A stretch of 64,000 nucleotides of DNA. It comes from an uncultured Rhodobiaceae bacterium (GTDB taxonomy: Bacteria; Pseudomonadota; Alphaproteobacteria; Rhizobiales; TMED25). The notes beneath the pieces are model-generated. The model was not told the origin of the DNA. It searched no databases and saw only the letters and a program-made list of their open reading frames with translations. The translations under genes and the position numbers were made by a program. This document shows positions 36,415 through 45,658 of this stretch, piece after piece. The stretch spans positions 152,626 to 216,625 of the forward strand of contig CAJWPC010000004.1 in NCBI GenBank assembly GCA_913045225.1, written 5' to 3'. Numbering within the stretch: position 1 is the first letter of the stretch; each line of letters begins with the position of its first letter.

Positions 36415-37509
36415 ATGTTAAAGATTAAAGAAATTACAATTCACAATATTGCCCTCCCTCTCCAAGAGACAATACGTATGTCGAAAGTTATAATTGAAAA
36501 AAGTAATAGCATACTTGTAAAAGTTAAAAGTACTGATGATATCTCGGGATGGGGTGAGGCAGCTTCATCTCTATCTATGACTGGGGAGAGTGCAGCCGGA
36601 ATGATATTGGCCCTTGAATATATTAAAAATGAGATCATAAATAAGGAAATAGAGAGTATTGGGGAGATATATGAACTGATACAACGATCAATCTATGGAA
36701 ACTACGCTGCAAAATCCGCTATAGAAGTTGCATTGGTAGATCTATTAGCCAAAACTCAGAAAAAAACTTTCTCTGAACTAATTGGAATAAAGCAGCGAGA
36801 AGAACTTCCCATTATTTGGCGTATTGCAGGGGCGAAAAATGAGACGGATGAAGCAAAAAAAATGAAAGATGATGGCTTTTCTGCATTTAAAATAAAAGTG
36901 GGAGCAAATACAATCCCTGAAGATTTATCAAGGGCTGAAAATTTAAGACGGGTGCTGGGTGAACATATCCAACTTACAGCAGACGCTAATGCAGGATATT
37001 CATCAAAAGATGCTTTAGATCTATGCTCGAAGATAGATGGTGCTGTCCTGGATTATATGGAGCAGCCAGTAAATGGCTACGATGTTGAGACCATGAAAAA
37101 ATGTAATTCTCTTATGGATATTCCACTTAGCGCAGATGAAGGAATACACTCACAATCAGATCTTATTCTTCACAAAAAAATGGATGCAGCTGATGGTGCG
37201 AGTTTAAAATTAATAAAATTTGGTGGAATTAAAGCTTTACTCTTAGCTGTCGATTATATGAAAGAGCAGAATATGCATGTGAATATTAGTGGTAAAGCTG
37301 GAGACTCATCCGTTAGTGCTGCTACGATAGGTCACATATCTCATGTAGCAAGTAAGCTTGATTGGTTCAGCAATGTCAGCATCCAATATCTCGCTGACGA
37401 TATCATCAAAAACCCTATGACTATTCAAGATGGGAAAATTATACTAAAATCAGGTCCAGGGCTTGGTATAGAAATCGACGAGAATAAAGTTGAAAAATAT
37501 AAAATATAG
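36415..37509 (+). CDS. Enolase-superfamily enzyme (mandelate racemase/muconate cycloisomerase type), copy 2
   Basis: The track starts at TTG 36400, overlapping the MFS stop; ATG 36415 (MLKIKEITIHNIALPL) is the likelier start, giving 364 residues. The full catalytic set is visible: KxK in AFKIKVGA, TADANAG, DYMEQPV, SADEGIH and LKLIKFGG. It is closely similar to copy 1 in order, length and motifs (for example IYGN-x-AKSAI in both), so the pair arose by duplication. It sits between the MFS gene and a GST. Confidence 0.88.
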   Translation: MLKIKEITIHNIALPLQETIRMSKVIIEKSNSILVKVKSTDDISGWGEAASSLSMTGESAAGMILALEYIKNEIINKEIESIGEIYELIQRSIYGNYAAKSAIEVALVDLLAKTQKKTFSELIGIKQREELPIIWRIAGAKNETDEAKKMKDDGFSAFKIKVGANTIPEDLSRAENLRRVLGEHIQLTADANAGYSSKDALDLCSKIDGAVLDYMEQPVNGYDVETMKKCNSLMDIPLSADEGIHSQSDLILHKKMDAADGASLKLIKFGGIKALLLAVDYMKEQNMHVNISGKAGDSSVSAATIGHISHVASKLDWFSNVSIQYLADDIIKNPMTIQDGKIILKSGPGLGIEIDENKVEKYKI

Positions 37510-37519
37510 GGATGTATAA

Positions 37520-38140
37520 ATGTTGCATATAAAAGGCAGAAAAACTTCTGGTAATGTGATGAAAGTGACATGGATATTGGAGGAGTTAAAAATACCATAC
37601 GAAAGAGAAGATGTTGGCGGTAAGTTTGGCAAGAATGATGAACAAGATTACTTAGATCTAAATCCAATGGGGCTCGTACCAACACTTATTGACGGTGATA
37701 TTATCCTCTGGGAGTCAAATACAATTGTGCGCTACATCGCAAATAAATTTAGTTCCGGTGACTTATCACCAGTCGATGATGGGGAAAGAGCTATTTTAGA
37801 ACTTTGGATGGACTGGCAATTATTTGCAATAAACCCAATGATGAGACCTATCTATCATGGAATGATAAGGACTAAGCCCGAAGATAGGAACTGGGATGAG
37901 ATCAATAGGAATATTATGCGTGGAAATGAATTATGGGCGATATTAGACAAACATCTCGAAGATAAAGAATATATCGGTGGTAATAAGTTAACCATTGCTG
38001 ATTTTCCAGTCGGACCTGTCATTCATCGCTATCACTCTATTGTCGAGGACAGACCAGTAACACCAAATATCGATAGATGGTACAATAATTTGAAAGAGTC
38101 CGAAGCATACCAAAAAATTGTCATGATACCCCTTGAATAA
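37520..38140 (+). CDS. Glutathione S-transferase family protein
   Basis: The 206-residue protein has the thioredoxin-fold N-terminal domain (RKTSGNVMKVTWILEELKIP, then LWESNTIVRYIANKF with the glutathione gamma-glutamyl-binding Glu-Ser) and an all-helical C-terminal domain with LTIADFPVGP. The active residue is probably the serine or threonine near residue 8. In catabolic clusters GSTs often remove glutathione or isomerise ring-cleavage products; the specific role here is unknown. It follows copy 2 by 10 bp and converges on the next gene with one base between them. Confidence 0.9.
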   Translation: MLHIKGRKTSGNVMKVTWILEELKIPYEREDVGGKFGKNDEQDYLDLNPMGLVPTLIDGDIILWESNTIVRYIANKFSSGDLSPVDDGERAILELWMDWQLFAINPMMRPIYHGMIRTKPEDRNWDEINRNIMRGNELWAILDKHLEDKEYIGGNKLTIADFPVGPVIHRYHSIVEDRPVTPNIDRWYNNLKESEAYQKIVMIPLE

Positions 38141-38141
38141 T

Positions 38142-39239
38142 CTATTCAAGAAGGGCATTAATCCCATATTTATCTGCAATTTTTTCTAATTGTTCATAAA
38201 CAGCTGGTGTAATTGGAATACCCAGTTTCGTATTCTCTTCTATTGCCATAGCTTCAGGTTCACCATGAATATAAACTTTATCTTGGCCGGGCTCTTTTTT
38301 TGCATTTCTGATAATGTCATACGTTGCGTCCATCTCTTTTTGAATTTCCTTGGGGTCCCGAAATCCATCAAGCCTAATCGCTCCCATCAGGTGACCCATA
38401 GCGGGTCTCTCAGTACCGCGCGCACCTTTAATTCGATCGGCAAAAGATGTTCCGGTAATAGCACCGCATAGAAGCTCAACCATCAAGTTTAAACCGTAAC
38501 CTTTATGGCCACCTCTATCCATTCCAGCCCCTCCAAGTGGGAGCAGAGGTGCTCCATAAGTTAGTACGCCATTGTCATCTAAAACGGGTTCATCACCCGT
38601 TGGAGATACCCATCCTTCTGTGATGTCCCTACCTTCACGCAAAGCCGTCTCAATTTTTCCAACTGCAACTGTAGTTGTTGCCATATCCAACAGGAAATTT
38701 GTATAGTCACCACCCGGTATCGCAACAGACATTGGATTGGTGCCAAGCATAGACTCTCGCGCATAAGTTGGCGTCATTCTGCCGCCACTATTTGACATAG
38801 AAATGCCTATAAAACCTCTGCGCATGGCAATATCCGACCAATAACCAGCAAAACCAAAATGGCTGGAGTTAGCAACCCCGACAAATCCTGTTCCATACTC
38901 TTCAGCAACCTCCATAGCCTTTTGCATCGCTTTGTTTGCAGCAATTATTCCAATAGCATTATCTGCATCAAGGAGCCCTGTTGTTTTTGTATTCATTTTT
39001 AAATCAAAGTTTGGGTGGAGATTTAATGTACCCTTTTCAAGCCTCACAATAAAGTAACTCAAACGCGCAGCCCCATGACTTCTTACGCCTCTCAGATCTG
39101 CTCCCACTAAAACATCGCCAACAAGATCAGCATCATCAGGTTCAACCCCAACTCTTATGAGTGCTGTCGATAAAAAATTTTTTACGACCGATGGGTCATA
39201 TCTTTTTGTTCCCTTTGGTAATGGCGATGTTTCAACCAT
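38142..39239 (-). CDS. Ldh2-family malate/L-lactate/ureidoglycolate-type dehydrogenase
   Basis: The 365-residue enzyme belongs to the type-2 malate/lactate dehydrogenase family (SLD fold, NAD(P)). SHGAARLSYFI and VANSSHFGFAGYWSDIAM hold the conserved histidines, and LGGAGMDRGGHKGYGLNLMVELL the nucleotide-binding loop. Family members oxidise (S)-2-hydroxyacids, sulfolactate or ureidoglycolate; the substrate is undetermined. Its ATG has a strong AAGGAG site six bases upstream. It is divergent from the ThDP enzyme at 39327 and convergent with the GST gene. Confidence 0.9.
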   Translation of the reverse strand: MVETSPLPKGTKRYDPSVVKNFLSTALIRVGVEPDDADLVGDVLVGADLRGVRSHGAARLSYFIVRLEKGTLNLHPNFDLKMNTKTTGLLDADNAIGIIAANKAMQKAMEVAEEYGTGFVGVANSSHFGFAGYWSDIAMRRGFIGISMSNSGGRMTPTYARESMLGTNPMSVAIPGGDYTNFLLDMATTTVAVGKIETALREGRDITEGWVSPTGDEPVLDDNGVLTYGAPLLPLGGAGMDRGGHKGYGLNLMVELLCGAITGTSFADRIKGARGTERPAMGHLMGAIRLDGFRDPKEIQKEMDATYDIIRNAKKEPGQDKVYIHGEPEAMAIEENTKLGIPITPAVYEQLEKIADKYGINALLE

Positions 39240-39326
39240 AATCTAGCTCCTTCAAAAAATAGACAGTAAAGATACAAATCTGTTATAATATATTTTAAAA
39301 ATTTATCTTTAGGAAGGGATTTGATA

Positions 39327-40964
39327 ATGAAAAAAAGGTCGGGCGCACATGTATTAGTTGAGTCGCTAGTCAACGAAGGGCTAACTACTATATTCGGAAT
39401 ACCTGGCGTTGATACCTTAAGTGTTTATGATGCCTTCCTTGATCATCCATCGGTAAGAGCTATCAATGTTAGGCATGAACAAAGCGCTGTTTTTATGGCT
39501 GATGGATTTTACCGTGCATCAGGAAATATAGGTGTTGCTCTTACAAGTGGTGGCCCAGGCGCATTAAATACACTCACTGCAATGGGCACCGCTCATAATG
39601 ACTCATCAGCGATACTGCATATTCTCAATGATAATCCTGCCCACGTGCGAGCAAAGGGACGAGGCTATTTTCATGATGTGAGAGATCAATACGGAATATT
39701 TAGACCTGTTATTGATTTTGGTTATCAAGCAACAATGCCACATGAAATCCCCGACTCGATTAGAACGGCAATGACGGCCCTGAAAAGCAGAAGGCCAAAA
39801 CCCTCACTAGTTGAGATTGGCGGCGATGCATTTAAGATTGCTACAGATATTGCTGTTGGTGACAAATCGTCGAGCCACAGAAGAAAAGCAAGTGATGAGG
39901 AATTGAGTCAAATGATAGACGCACTATCAAATTCGAAAAAACCAATAATTTGGTCTGGCGGTGGCGTCGTTCATGCAGATGCATCAGAAGAATGTATTAA
40001 ATTTGCAGAAAGCCTTAATGCACCTGTAATTACATCTCAAACAGGAAAAGGCTCTGTACCATTCAACCATCCTTTACATGTTGGAAATTGGAGTAATGAA
40101 AAACCAGTGAGAGAATTTATTGATGACACCGATCTTGTCATCATACTTGGTAGCCGCTTATCTTACTTCCCAACGGGTGGCTGGACATTAAAGTTTCCAG
40201 GTAAAGTCATCCAAATCGATATTGACCCAGCTGAGCTTGGCAGAAACCATCCAGTACATGTTGGCGTGGTTAGCGATTTAAAAAATGCGCTCACAAGACT
40301 CAATAAACATATTAAAAATAGAAAAATCAAATTCAATACCAGTGAACGCAAACCTGAAATAAAAGCGTTGATTGATAAAATCCATACAGCATTAGGTAAA
40401 CCTGTTGAAGTTGACGTTCTCGATCAATTAAGATCAGCTTTGCCACATGAAACAATCGTATTTAATGATCCAACAACTATCGTTTTTTGGATGCGCTCCT
40501 ATTGGAAAACATACCTGCCAAGAACATGGTTCGTTCCATCAGGTTTTGGAACGCTCGGCTTTGCCCTGCCATCTGCTATCGGGGCGAAGGTTGCAAAACC
40601 AGATGTACCGGTTGTAGCTATGCACGGTGATGCAGGTGTCATGTTTACAATCCAAGATCTTATGACAGCTGTAGAACACAACATACCCGTTATTCTTTTT
40701 GTATTCAACGATCAAGGCTATGGTGTAGAAAGACGCCATCAAGACCATCTCTATGGGAGAAGAAGTGGTGTTGATATTCAATCACCTGATTTTGTTGGAC
40801 TCGCCAAATCATTTGGCGCGCATGGTGTAAGAGTTGATGATCTATCTAAAGTTGGGGAAGCTGTTAGCGAGGTCTTAAATATCAATAAGCCAACCTTGAT
40901 AGAAGTACCGTGTGATTTCAAACATCCAGGATATGGCTCCTTCATTGATTGGTCAAAGCAGTAA
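39327..40964 (+). CDS. Thiamine-diphosphate-dependent enzyme (acetolactate synthase-like)
   Basis: ATG 39327 (MKKRSGAHVLVESLV), with AGGAAGG nine bases upstream, is preferred over the track's TTG; length 545. Three ThDP-enzyme domains are seen: the N-terminal pyrimidine domain with the activating glutamate in VRHEQSAVFMADGF, a central domain with IDIDPAELGR, and the C-terminal diphosphate domain with GDAGVMFTIQDL, then FNDQGYG. No regulatory small subunit (ilvH) is adjacent, so biosynthetic acetolactate synthase is less likely. A 2-oxoacid decarboxylase, such as the guanidino-oxopentanoate type, fits the N-terminal sequence about as well. Confidence 0.85.
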   Translation: MKKRSGAHVLVESLVNEGLTTIFGIPGVDTLSVYDAFLDHPSVRAINVRHEQSAVFMADGFYRASGNIGVALTSGGPGALNTLTAMGTAHNDSSAILHILNDNPAHVRAKGRGYFHDVRDQYGIFRPVIDFGYQATMPHEIPDSIRTAMTALKSRRPKPSLVEIGGDAFKIATDIAVGDKSSSHRRKASDEELSQMIDALSNSKKPIIWSGGGVVHADASEECIKFAESLNAPVITSQTGKGSVPFNHPLHVGNWSNEKPVREFIDDTDLVIILGSRLSYFPTGGWTLKFPGKVIQIDIDPAELGRNHPVHVGVVSDLKNALTRLNKHIKNRKIKFNTSERKPEIKALIDKIHTALGKPVEVDVLDQLRSALPHETIVFNDPTTIVFWMRSYWKTYLPRTWFVPSGFGTLGFALPSAIGAKVAKPDVPVVAMHGDAGVMFTIQDLMTAVEHNIPVILFVFNDQGYGVERRHQDHLYGRRSGVDIQSPDFVGLAKSFGAHGVRVDDLSKVGEAVSEVLNINKPTLIEVPCDFKHPGYGSFIDWSKQ

Positions 40965-40989
40965 GCGTTCGATTTAGCCCAGATATTTA

Positions 40990-41616
40990 ATGGATCTAAT
41001 ACTCATATCTCAAATAATAATTGTTTGCTTGCTTGGTGCCATGTCGCCAGGACCCAGCATGGTCGTTGTTATAAATAATGCCATCACAAAGAGCCGGGTT
41101 AATGGTATCATAGCCGCAATTGCTCATGGCATTGGAATTGCTATTTATGCATTATTTGCAGTTTTGGGGATTGGGCTGATCATTCAAACAAGCTCCCTGA
41201 TTTTTAATGGATTACAAGTCCTATCGATTGCTTTTTTATTTTATCTTGGGGTTCAGTCGCTGAGAAATACAGACCAAATTGATTTTGAAGATACATCAGT
41301 AAAAAGTGGGGTCACTTCGTTTGCCCAAGGTTTTGCAATCTCAATACTTAATCCCAAAATCTTTATCTGGTTTGTGGCTATTTACTCTCAATTCATGTCG
41401 ATAGATAACAATTTAACTCTAAATGCTACACTAGTTATTACAGCCGGAATTGTTGATACTCTCTGGTATGTACTTCTCGTTTATTTGGTGACCACCGGAA
41501 TGATATTTGAACTAATAAAAAGTAATTACCGTTTTATAAATAAGTTCATTGGAATTTTGTTTGTAATTTTATCTGTTGGTCTAGGTTTAAATGCACTAGT
41601 CAATTTCACGCTTTAA
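40990..41616 (+). CDS. LysE-family exporter
   Basis: The 208-residue protein has six predicted membrane helices and the LysE signature MSPGPSMVVVINNAI near residue 20, with SILNPKIFIWFVAIYSQF later. LysE/RhtB proteins export amino acids or their derivatives. It lies 25 bp after the ThDP enzyme and 21 bp before a peptidase gene, probably in the same transcript. Confidence 0.9.
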   Translation: MDLILISQIIIVCLLGAMSPGPSMVVVINNAITKSRVNGIIAAIAHGIGIAIYALFAVLGIGLIIQTSSLIFNGLQVLSIAFLFYLGVQSLRNTDQIDFEDTSVKSGVTSFAQGFAISILNPKIFIWFVAIYSQFMSIDNNLTLNATLVITAGIVDTLWYVLLVYLVTTGMIFELIKSNYRFINKFIGILFVILSVGLGLNALVNFTL

Positions 41617-41637
41617 ATAATGAGGTAAATTTTCGTA

Positions 41638-42315
41638 ATGGCTTTCATTTTTATTGGTCTTGCAATTTACGTACTTCCTATTCTTGTATTTCACTATACC
41701 ATTAATAAGTATGATAATGAGCTCGATGGAATGCCATTTACAGCGCAGGAGCTTGGTCAAGATATATTGAATGATTTTGAAATAAAAAACGTCGATATTG
41801 AGCCAACAGAAATCGGTGACCATTACGACCCTGATAGAAAAAAAATCAGAATAAAAAAATATAGGTTAAACCGTAAAAGCCTTACTGCTCTATCGATTAT
41901 AACGCATGAGATTGGCCATGCCATTCAAGATAAAGAAGGATATGAGCCCCTATCAAGGCGTCAAAAGATCATTAAAAGTACGACGTGGATATCAAGACTT
42001 GCAGGGGGTATAATGTATATCGGTATTGGGCCCATCATTGCAACTGGGCTGATACCACTTATTAAAATTGCTGGGGTCCTCGTTGCACTTAGTATAATTA
42101 TAAATGTTGTTTTACATCTCATTACTCTGGATGTTGAATTTGATGCCAGCTATAAGAGGGCACTACCAATTCTTAGGGAGAAAATACCGAGTGAGTACCA
42201 TAAGGCTTGTAATACGGTCCTGACCGCCGCTGCATTTACCTATGTTGTGGGATCACTGGCAAGTTTTTTAAGTTTAAGATATGCTTGGCCAATTATAAGA
42301 AAAATTTTAAGATAA
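41638..42315 (+). CDS. Membrane zinc metallopeptidase (YugP/Zn_peptidase_2 family)
   Basis: The 225-residue protein has an N-terminal helix, the HExxH motif in THEIGHAIQDKEG near residue 100, and then two more membrane helices, matching the YugP-type peptidase family. The third ligand is probably the acidic residue in LDVEFDASYKRAL. No substrate is known for the family. It is the last gene in the plus-strand unit and ends 5 bp before the convergent CNNM-like gene. Confidence 0.87.
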   Translation: MAFIFIGLAIYVLPILVFHYTINKYDNELDGMPFTAQELGQDILNDFEIKNVDIEPTEIGDHYDPDRKKIRIKKYRLNRKSLTALSIITHEIGHAIQDKEGYEPLSRRQKIIKSTTWISRLAGGIMYIGIGPIIATGLIPLIKIAGVLVALSIIINVVLHLITLDVEFDASYKRALPILREKIPSEYHKACNTVLTAAAFTYVVGSLASFLSLRYAWPIIRKILR

Positions 42316-42320
42316 AAAAA

Positions 42321-43382
42321 TTATGCTTTTTTAACGTTATCGGACATAGATTTACCCTGTTGAATAGCATATTCCTGCAAGTCAGCCACTTTATCAGTCT
42401 CATCAACAATCTCATCACCCAATATTGTCTCAATAACATCTTCCATAGTTATAATGCCAGCAACCCCATTATATTCGTCAATGACAAGAGCAATATGCTC
42501 GTGGTTTTTAATAAAATCATTGAACATTTTTAGCATATTGTGGGTTTCCGGCACTGTGATAATATTTCTCTTGAAGTCCTTCAGCTGTTTATGATTTTCA
42601 TCATCTAGTAAGTGCTCTAAGACCTCGTCTTTTAAAACATAACCAATGATATTTTCTGACTCTTTACTTTCTTCAAGGAGAATTCGGCTGAAAATCAATT
42701 CCTCTTGAAGCTCATAAAATTCATTCGCATACATATCTGCTGGCTCTGATACGATCACAGATCTTGGTGTCATTACATCTTTAACTTGAACAGTTTTGAA
42801 GTGAAGCAGGTTATAAATAAGCTTGCTTTCAACTTCATCAAGCTCACCTTCGCTCGATCCTATATCGGCCATAGCTAGAAAATCGGCCCTTGAAAAGATC
42901 TCTTTATTATCATTATTTTTCATTAGGAACTTTTTCGTATAAACCTGCAAAAACCAAATCACGGGCATAAGAATAATTAGAAGAAACTGAACGCTCTTTG
43001 CCGTGAAAGGGGCAAGTCTTTTCCAATTATTCGCTCCTATTGTTTTTGGCGTTATTTCTGAGAAAACGAGTATGGCAAACGTCATCGCTATTGGGACAAA
43101 TAGGGCTGTCACCGTGATATGGTTTGGCCAAAGTTTGGACGCTTCTTTCCCAACACCAATCGCGCAAAATGTATTGGCAATCGTATTTAGCGTTAAAATT
43201 GCTGATAATGGTTTATCAATATTATTTTTGAATTCGTTAAGAAGCTTACCTGTTCGAGTGCCCTCATTTAATTTCGCTTGCGTGTAAGAAGGAGTAGTAC
43301 TCAGAAGGGCAGCTTCGAGCATAGAACAGAAAAAAGATATTCCTATTGCAGCAATCAAATAAACTATTAAGGCTGTATACAT
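42321..43382 (-). CDS. CNNM/CorC-type protein (DUF21 membrane domain plus CBS pair)
   Basis: The 353-residue protein has a four-helix DUF21 domain (roughly residues 1-160, with EITPKTIGANNWKRLAPF) and a cytosolic CBS pair (VKDVMTPRSVIVSEP near 205-215, then HIALVIDEYNGVAGIITMEDVIETILGDEI). The large CorC_HlyC domain is absent, as in shorter YhdP/CNNM relatives. Family members are linked to magnesium or cobalt efflux and stress resistance. No partner gene is adjacent. Confidence 0.88.
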   Translation of the reverse strand: MYTALIVYLIAAIGISFFCSMLEAALLSTTPSYTQAKLNEGTRTGKLLNEFKNNIDKPLSAILTLNTIANTFCAIGVGKEASKLWPNHITVTALFVPIAMTFAILVFSEITPKTIGANNWKRLAPFTAKSVQFLLIILMPVIWFLQVYTKKFLMKNNDNKEIFSRADFLAMADIGSSEGELDEVESKLIYNLLHFKTVQVKDVMTPRSVIVSEPADMYANEFYELQEELIFSRILLEESKESENIIGYVLKDEVLEHLLDDENHKQLKDFKRNIITVPETHNMLKMFNDFIKNHEHIALVIDEYNGVAGIITMEDVIETILGDEIVDETDKVADLQEYAIQQGKSMSDNVKKA

Positions 43383-43500
43383 TTATTTGATAGTTAAACT
43401 TTCTGCTTATTATAAGAAAAAGATTTCATCCAATGCATTTTAACCAAATTTAATTTAGATTCAATAATAATAATTTTAAATTTACTTTTTGAGATGTTAG

Positions 43501-44343
43501 CTACTTATAAATATCATAGATAATTTTATTAAATTCTTCAGGTTCTTCAAATTGAACCCAGTGACCTGTATTATCAATAACATGACAATTTACCTCGGGA
43601 ATGAGCTCTTTCATCCTATCTTTAGCATTACCAATTCCATTGATTAGAGTCACATCAAACTCACCCCAAATAATATCAATGGGCTTGTCAACCCCCAATA
43701 ATCTAGCTGGCAGATCGTGAGTTGCAACAATATCAAGGCTGCGTACCTTACCTCCGCGTGTATTAAGAGTCTGAACTGTGATCGCCAAATCATCAATCTT
43801 TTCATCTTTGTGTAACATCATGACTGATAAATTAAAACGTTGTGCCTCAAATAATTCTTCCTTCGAATTTACGTCTCTCCAACTTTTCATCTTTGGTCGC
43901 TTGAATGGCATATTACCTGTTCTATTATATCCAACGAGCGTTAATCGTAAGACTTTCTCACGGGCAAATTTCATCATATGAGATCCAATGGCAGAGCCAA
44001 ATGAGAAGCCTACTATATTGTATTGTTCATCGGGTAATAATTCGTCGAGTGCATCCACCAATATTTGTGCGTATTGATCTAGCGTTGGAAGATATGGTAA
44101 TAATTCAGACTCACCAAAGCCCGGCATATCGGGAACTACTATTCGAAATTTTTTTGATAGTTCGTATATATTGTTTAACCAGTGCATCCATGACCCATAC
44201 CCACCGTGCAGCATAACTAATATCGGACCAACCTCGCCCCATTGACGGAATGAAATTTCAGTGTTCTCATTCGTTTTTATAAAAACCTGTGAGGAGGCAT
44301 CTTTTAATGACTGGATTTTTTGATTGTAATCTAGCTCTATCAT
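43501..44343 (-). CDS. Alpha/beta-fold hydrolase
   Basis: The 280-residue protein has the alpha/beta-hydrolase pattern: oxyanion region MLHGGYGSWMHW, nucleophile serine in IVGFSFGSAIG, acid in IIWGEFDVT and catalytic histidine in DNTGHWVQFEEP. The layout resembles meta-cleavage product hydrolases, but general esterases look the same. It is a single gene on the minus strand, divergent from the MFS gene at 44435. Confidence 0.87.
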   Translation of the reverse strand: MIELDYNQKIQSLKDASSQVFIKTNENTEISFRQWGEVGPILVMLHGGYGSWMHWLNNIYELSKKFRIVVPDMPGFGESELLPYLPTLDQYAQILVDALDELLPDEQYNIVGFSFGSAIGSHMMKFAREKVLRLTLVGYNRTGNMPFKRPKMKSWRDVNSKEELFEAQRFNLSVMMLHKDEKIDDLAITVQTLNTRGGKVRSLDIVATHDLPARLLGVDKPIDIIWGEFDVTLINGIGNAKDRMKELIPEVNCHVIDNTGHWVQFEEPEEFNKIIYDIYK

Positions 44344-44425
44344 ATAAATTACATAAACAATTTATTTATTATTGTATAGAATAATATGGTAAATTATATT
44401 CGAATAGTCACATCACTTACCCATT

Positions 44426-44437
44426 GAGGATAAAATT
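44426..44437 (+). promoter_or_regulatory. Ribosome-binding site GAGG and AUU start of the MFS gene
   Basis: GAGG at 44426-44429 is followed after five bases by ATT at 44435. No in-frame ATG, GTG or TTG exists between the upstream stop (TAG at 44405) and ATG 44486. The same GAGG-ATAAA spacing precedes the ATG of the PanE-like gene, which supports the reading. Confidence 0.55.
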
Positions 44438-45658
44438 CGTTACCCTGCATTACACAGCAAGTATTTCAGATACTATTTTCTTGGTATGGCGCCATCTATG
44501 CAAGCAGTGTGGATCACCCGACTCGTAATGAGCTGGATTGCCTGGGATCTTACAGGTTCAAGTGCTTATGTTGGTTTGCTGTCTTTTTTCTTGTTCGTAC
44601 CATACATCACAACAATACCTTTTTTTGGGGTACTATTAGACCGGATCGAACCTCTGAGAACTGCTATCATAGCTCAGATAATACAAGCATTGGCGGCATT
44701 CACTATTTTTCTAATGCACATTACAGATAGCCTATCCATATTTTCATTGTGCACGGTAGCTGTAATAATTGGTACAGCAAATAGTGCACAAGGCTCTGCG
44801 AGGCAGACAATCGTACCTCGCATTGTTGATAAACCAACAATTGCAAATGCAGTTGCCTTCAATGCAATGAACTTTCAAATTGCAAGAATTATTGGACCGA
44901 GCGTTGGAGGTATCCTCATTGGTTTAATTGGAACGAAATATACCATCTTGTTTTCTTCATTCTTTTTCCTGCCAGCATTGATAACCCTACCAATGATTGT
45001 GTTAACACCGAAGCAAGGTGAAAGTATAAAGAAAGAGTCAAACTTTATTTCAGAATTGGTAGATGGAGCAAGATTTGCGCACAGAAATGCTGTTATTTTT
45101 GAGTGTATAGTTTTAACATTTATTTCATCAGTCATTATTCGCGGTTGCCATGAATTACTTCCCGCATTAGCTGATGGCAAATTCAATATGGGTGTTGAGG
45201 GTCTTGGTCAAATTATGGCTGCAGCTGGAGCTGGGGCTTTAATTTCTTCATTTTTAATTGCATCAAGAAAAAAAACCTACAATGATAATGGGATTCCAAT
45301 GATTGCGAGGATTTCCCTTATTTTGGGTTTATTATTTGTTACGATACTTGGCTATGTTGATAATTGGTATTTAGCAATTCTTGCTGCCTTTATAAGCGGA
45401 GCATGCGTTACAAATGTTGCTATCGATATGCAATCAACCGTGCAAATGCAACTAACCGATACCTACAGGGCCAGAGTCGCAAGTCTCTGGCTTGCAACCG
45501 CTATTGGTGGCAGCGGTCTTGGCTCAATATTGAATGGAATATTTTCCGATGTATTTGGAATTACTGAGACATTTATTTTTGTCGGGCTTATCGGGGTATT
45601 GGCAGTAATCTTGACTCAAGCATGGTTACATACAAAAAATAGGGAAATTGGAGTATGA
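44435..45658 (+). CDS. MFS transporter, probable AUU start
   Basis: The track starts at ATG 44486, inside the first helix. The frame stays open upstream and reads RYPALHSKYFRYYFLG just before it, the basic segment and first-helix start that MFS_3-type transporters carry (an aLhsk-F-R-x-x-x-x-G pattern). The best start is ATT 44435 with GAGG five bases upstream, giving about 407 residues and twelve helices, with VLLDRIEPLRTAI as the loop 2-3 motif. Function is unknown; a drug or siderophore-type exporter is possible. It overlaps the next MFS gene by 4 bp. Confidence 0.8.
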   Translation: MRYPALHSKYFRYYFLGMAPSMQAVWITRLVMSWIAWDLTGSSAYVGLLSFFLFVPYITTIPFFGVLLDRIEPLRTAIIAQIIQALAAFTIFLMHITDSLSIFSLCTVAVIIGTANSAQGSARQTIVPRIVDKPTIANAVAFNAMNFQIARIIGPSVGGILIGLIGTKYTILFSSFFFLPALITLPMIVLTPKQGESIKKESNFISELVDGARFAHRNAVIFECIVLTFISSVIIRGCHELLPALADGKFNMGVEGLGQIMAAAGAGALISSFLIASRKKTYNDNGIPMIARISLILGLLFVTILGYVDNWYLAILAAFISGACVTNVAIDMQSTVQMQLTDTYRARVASLWLATAIGGSGLGSILNGIFSDVFGITETFIFVGLIGVLAVILTQAWLHTKNREIGV

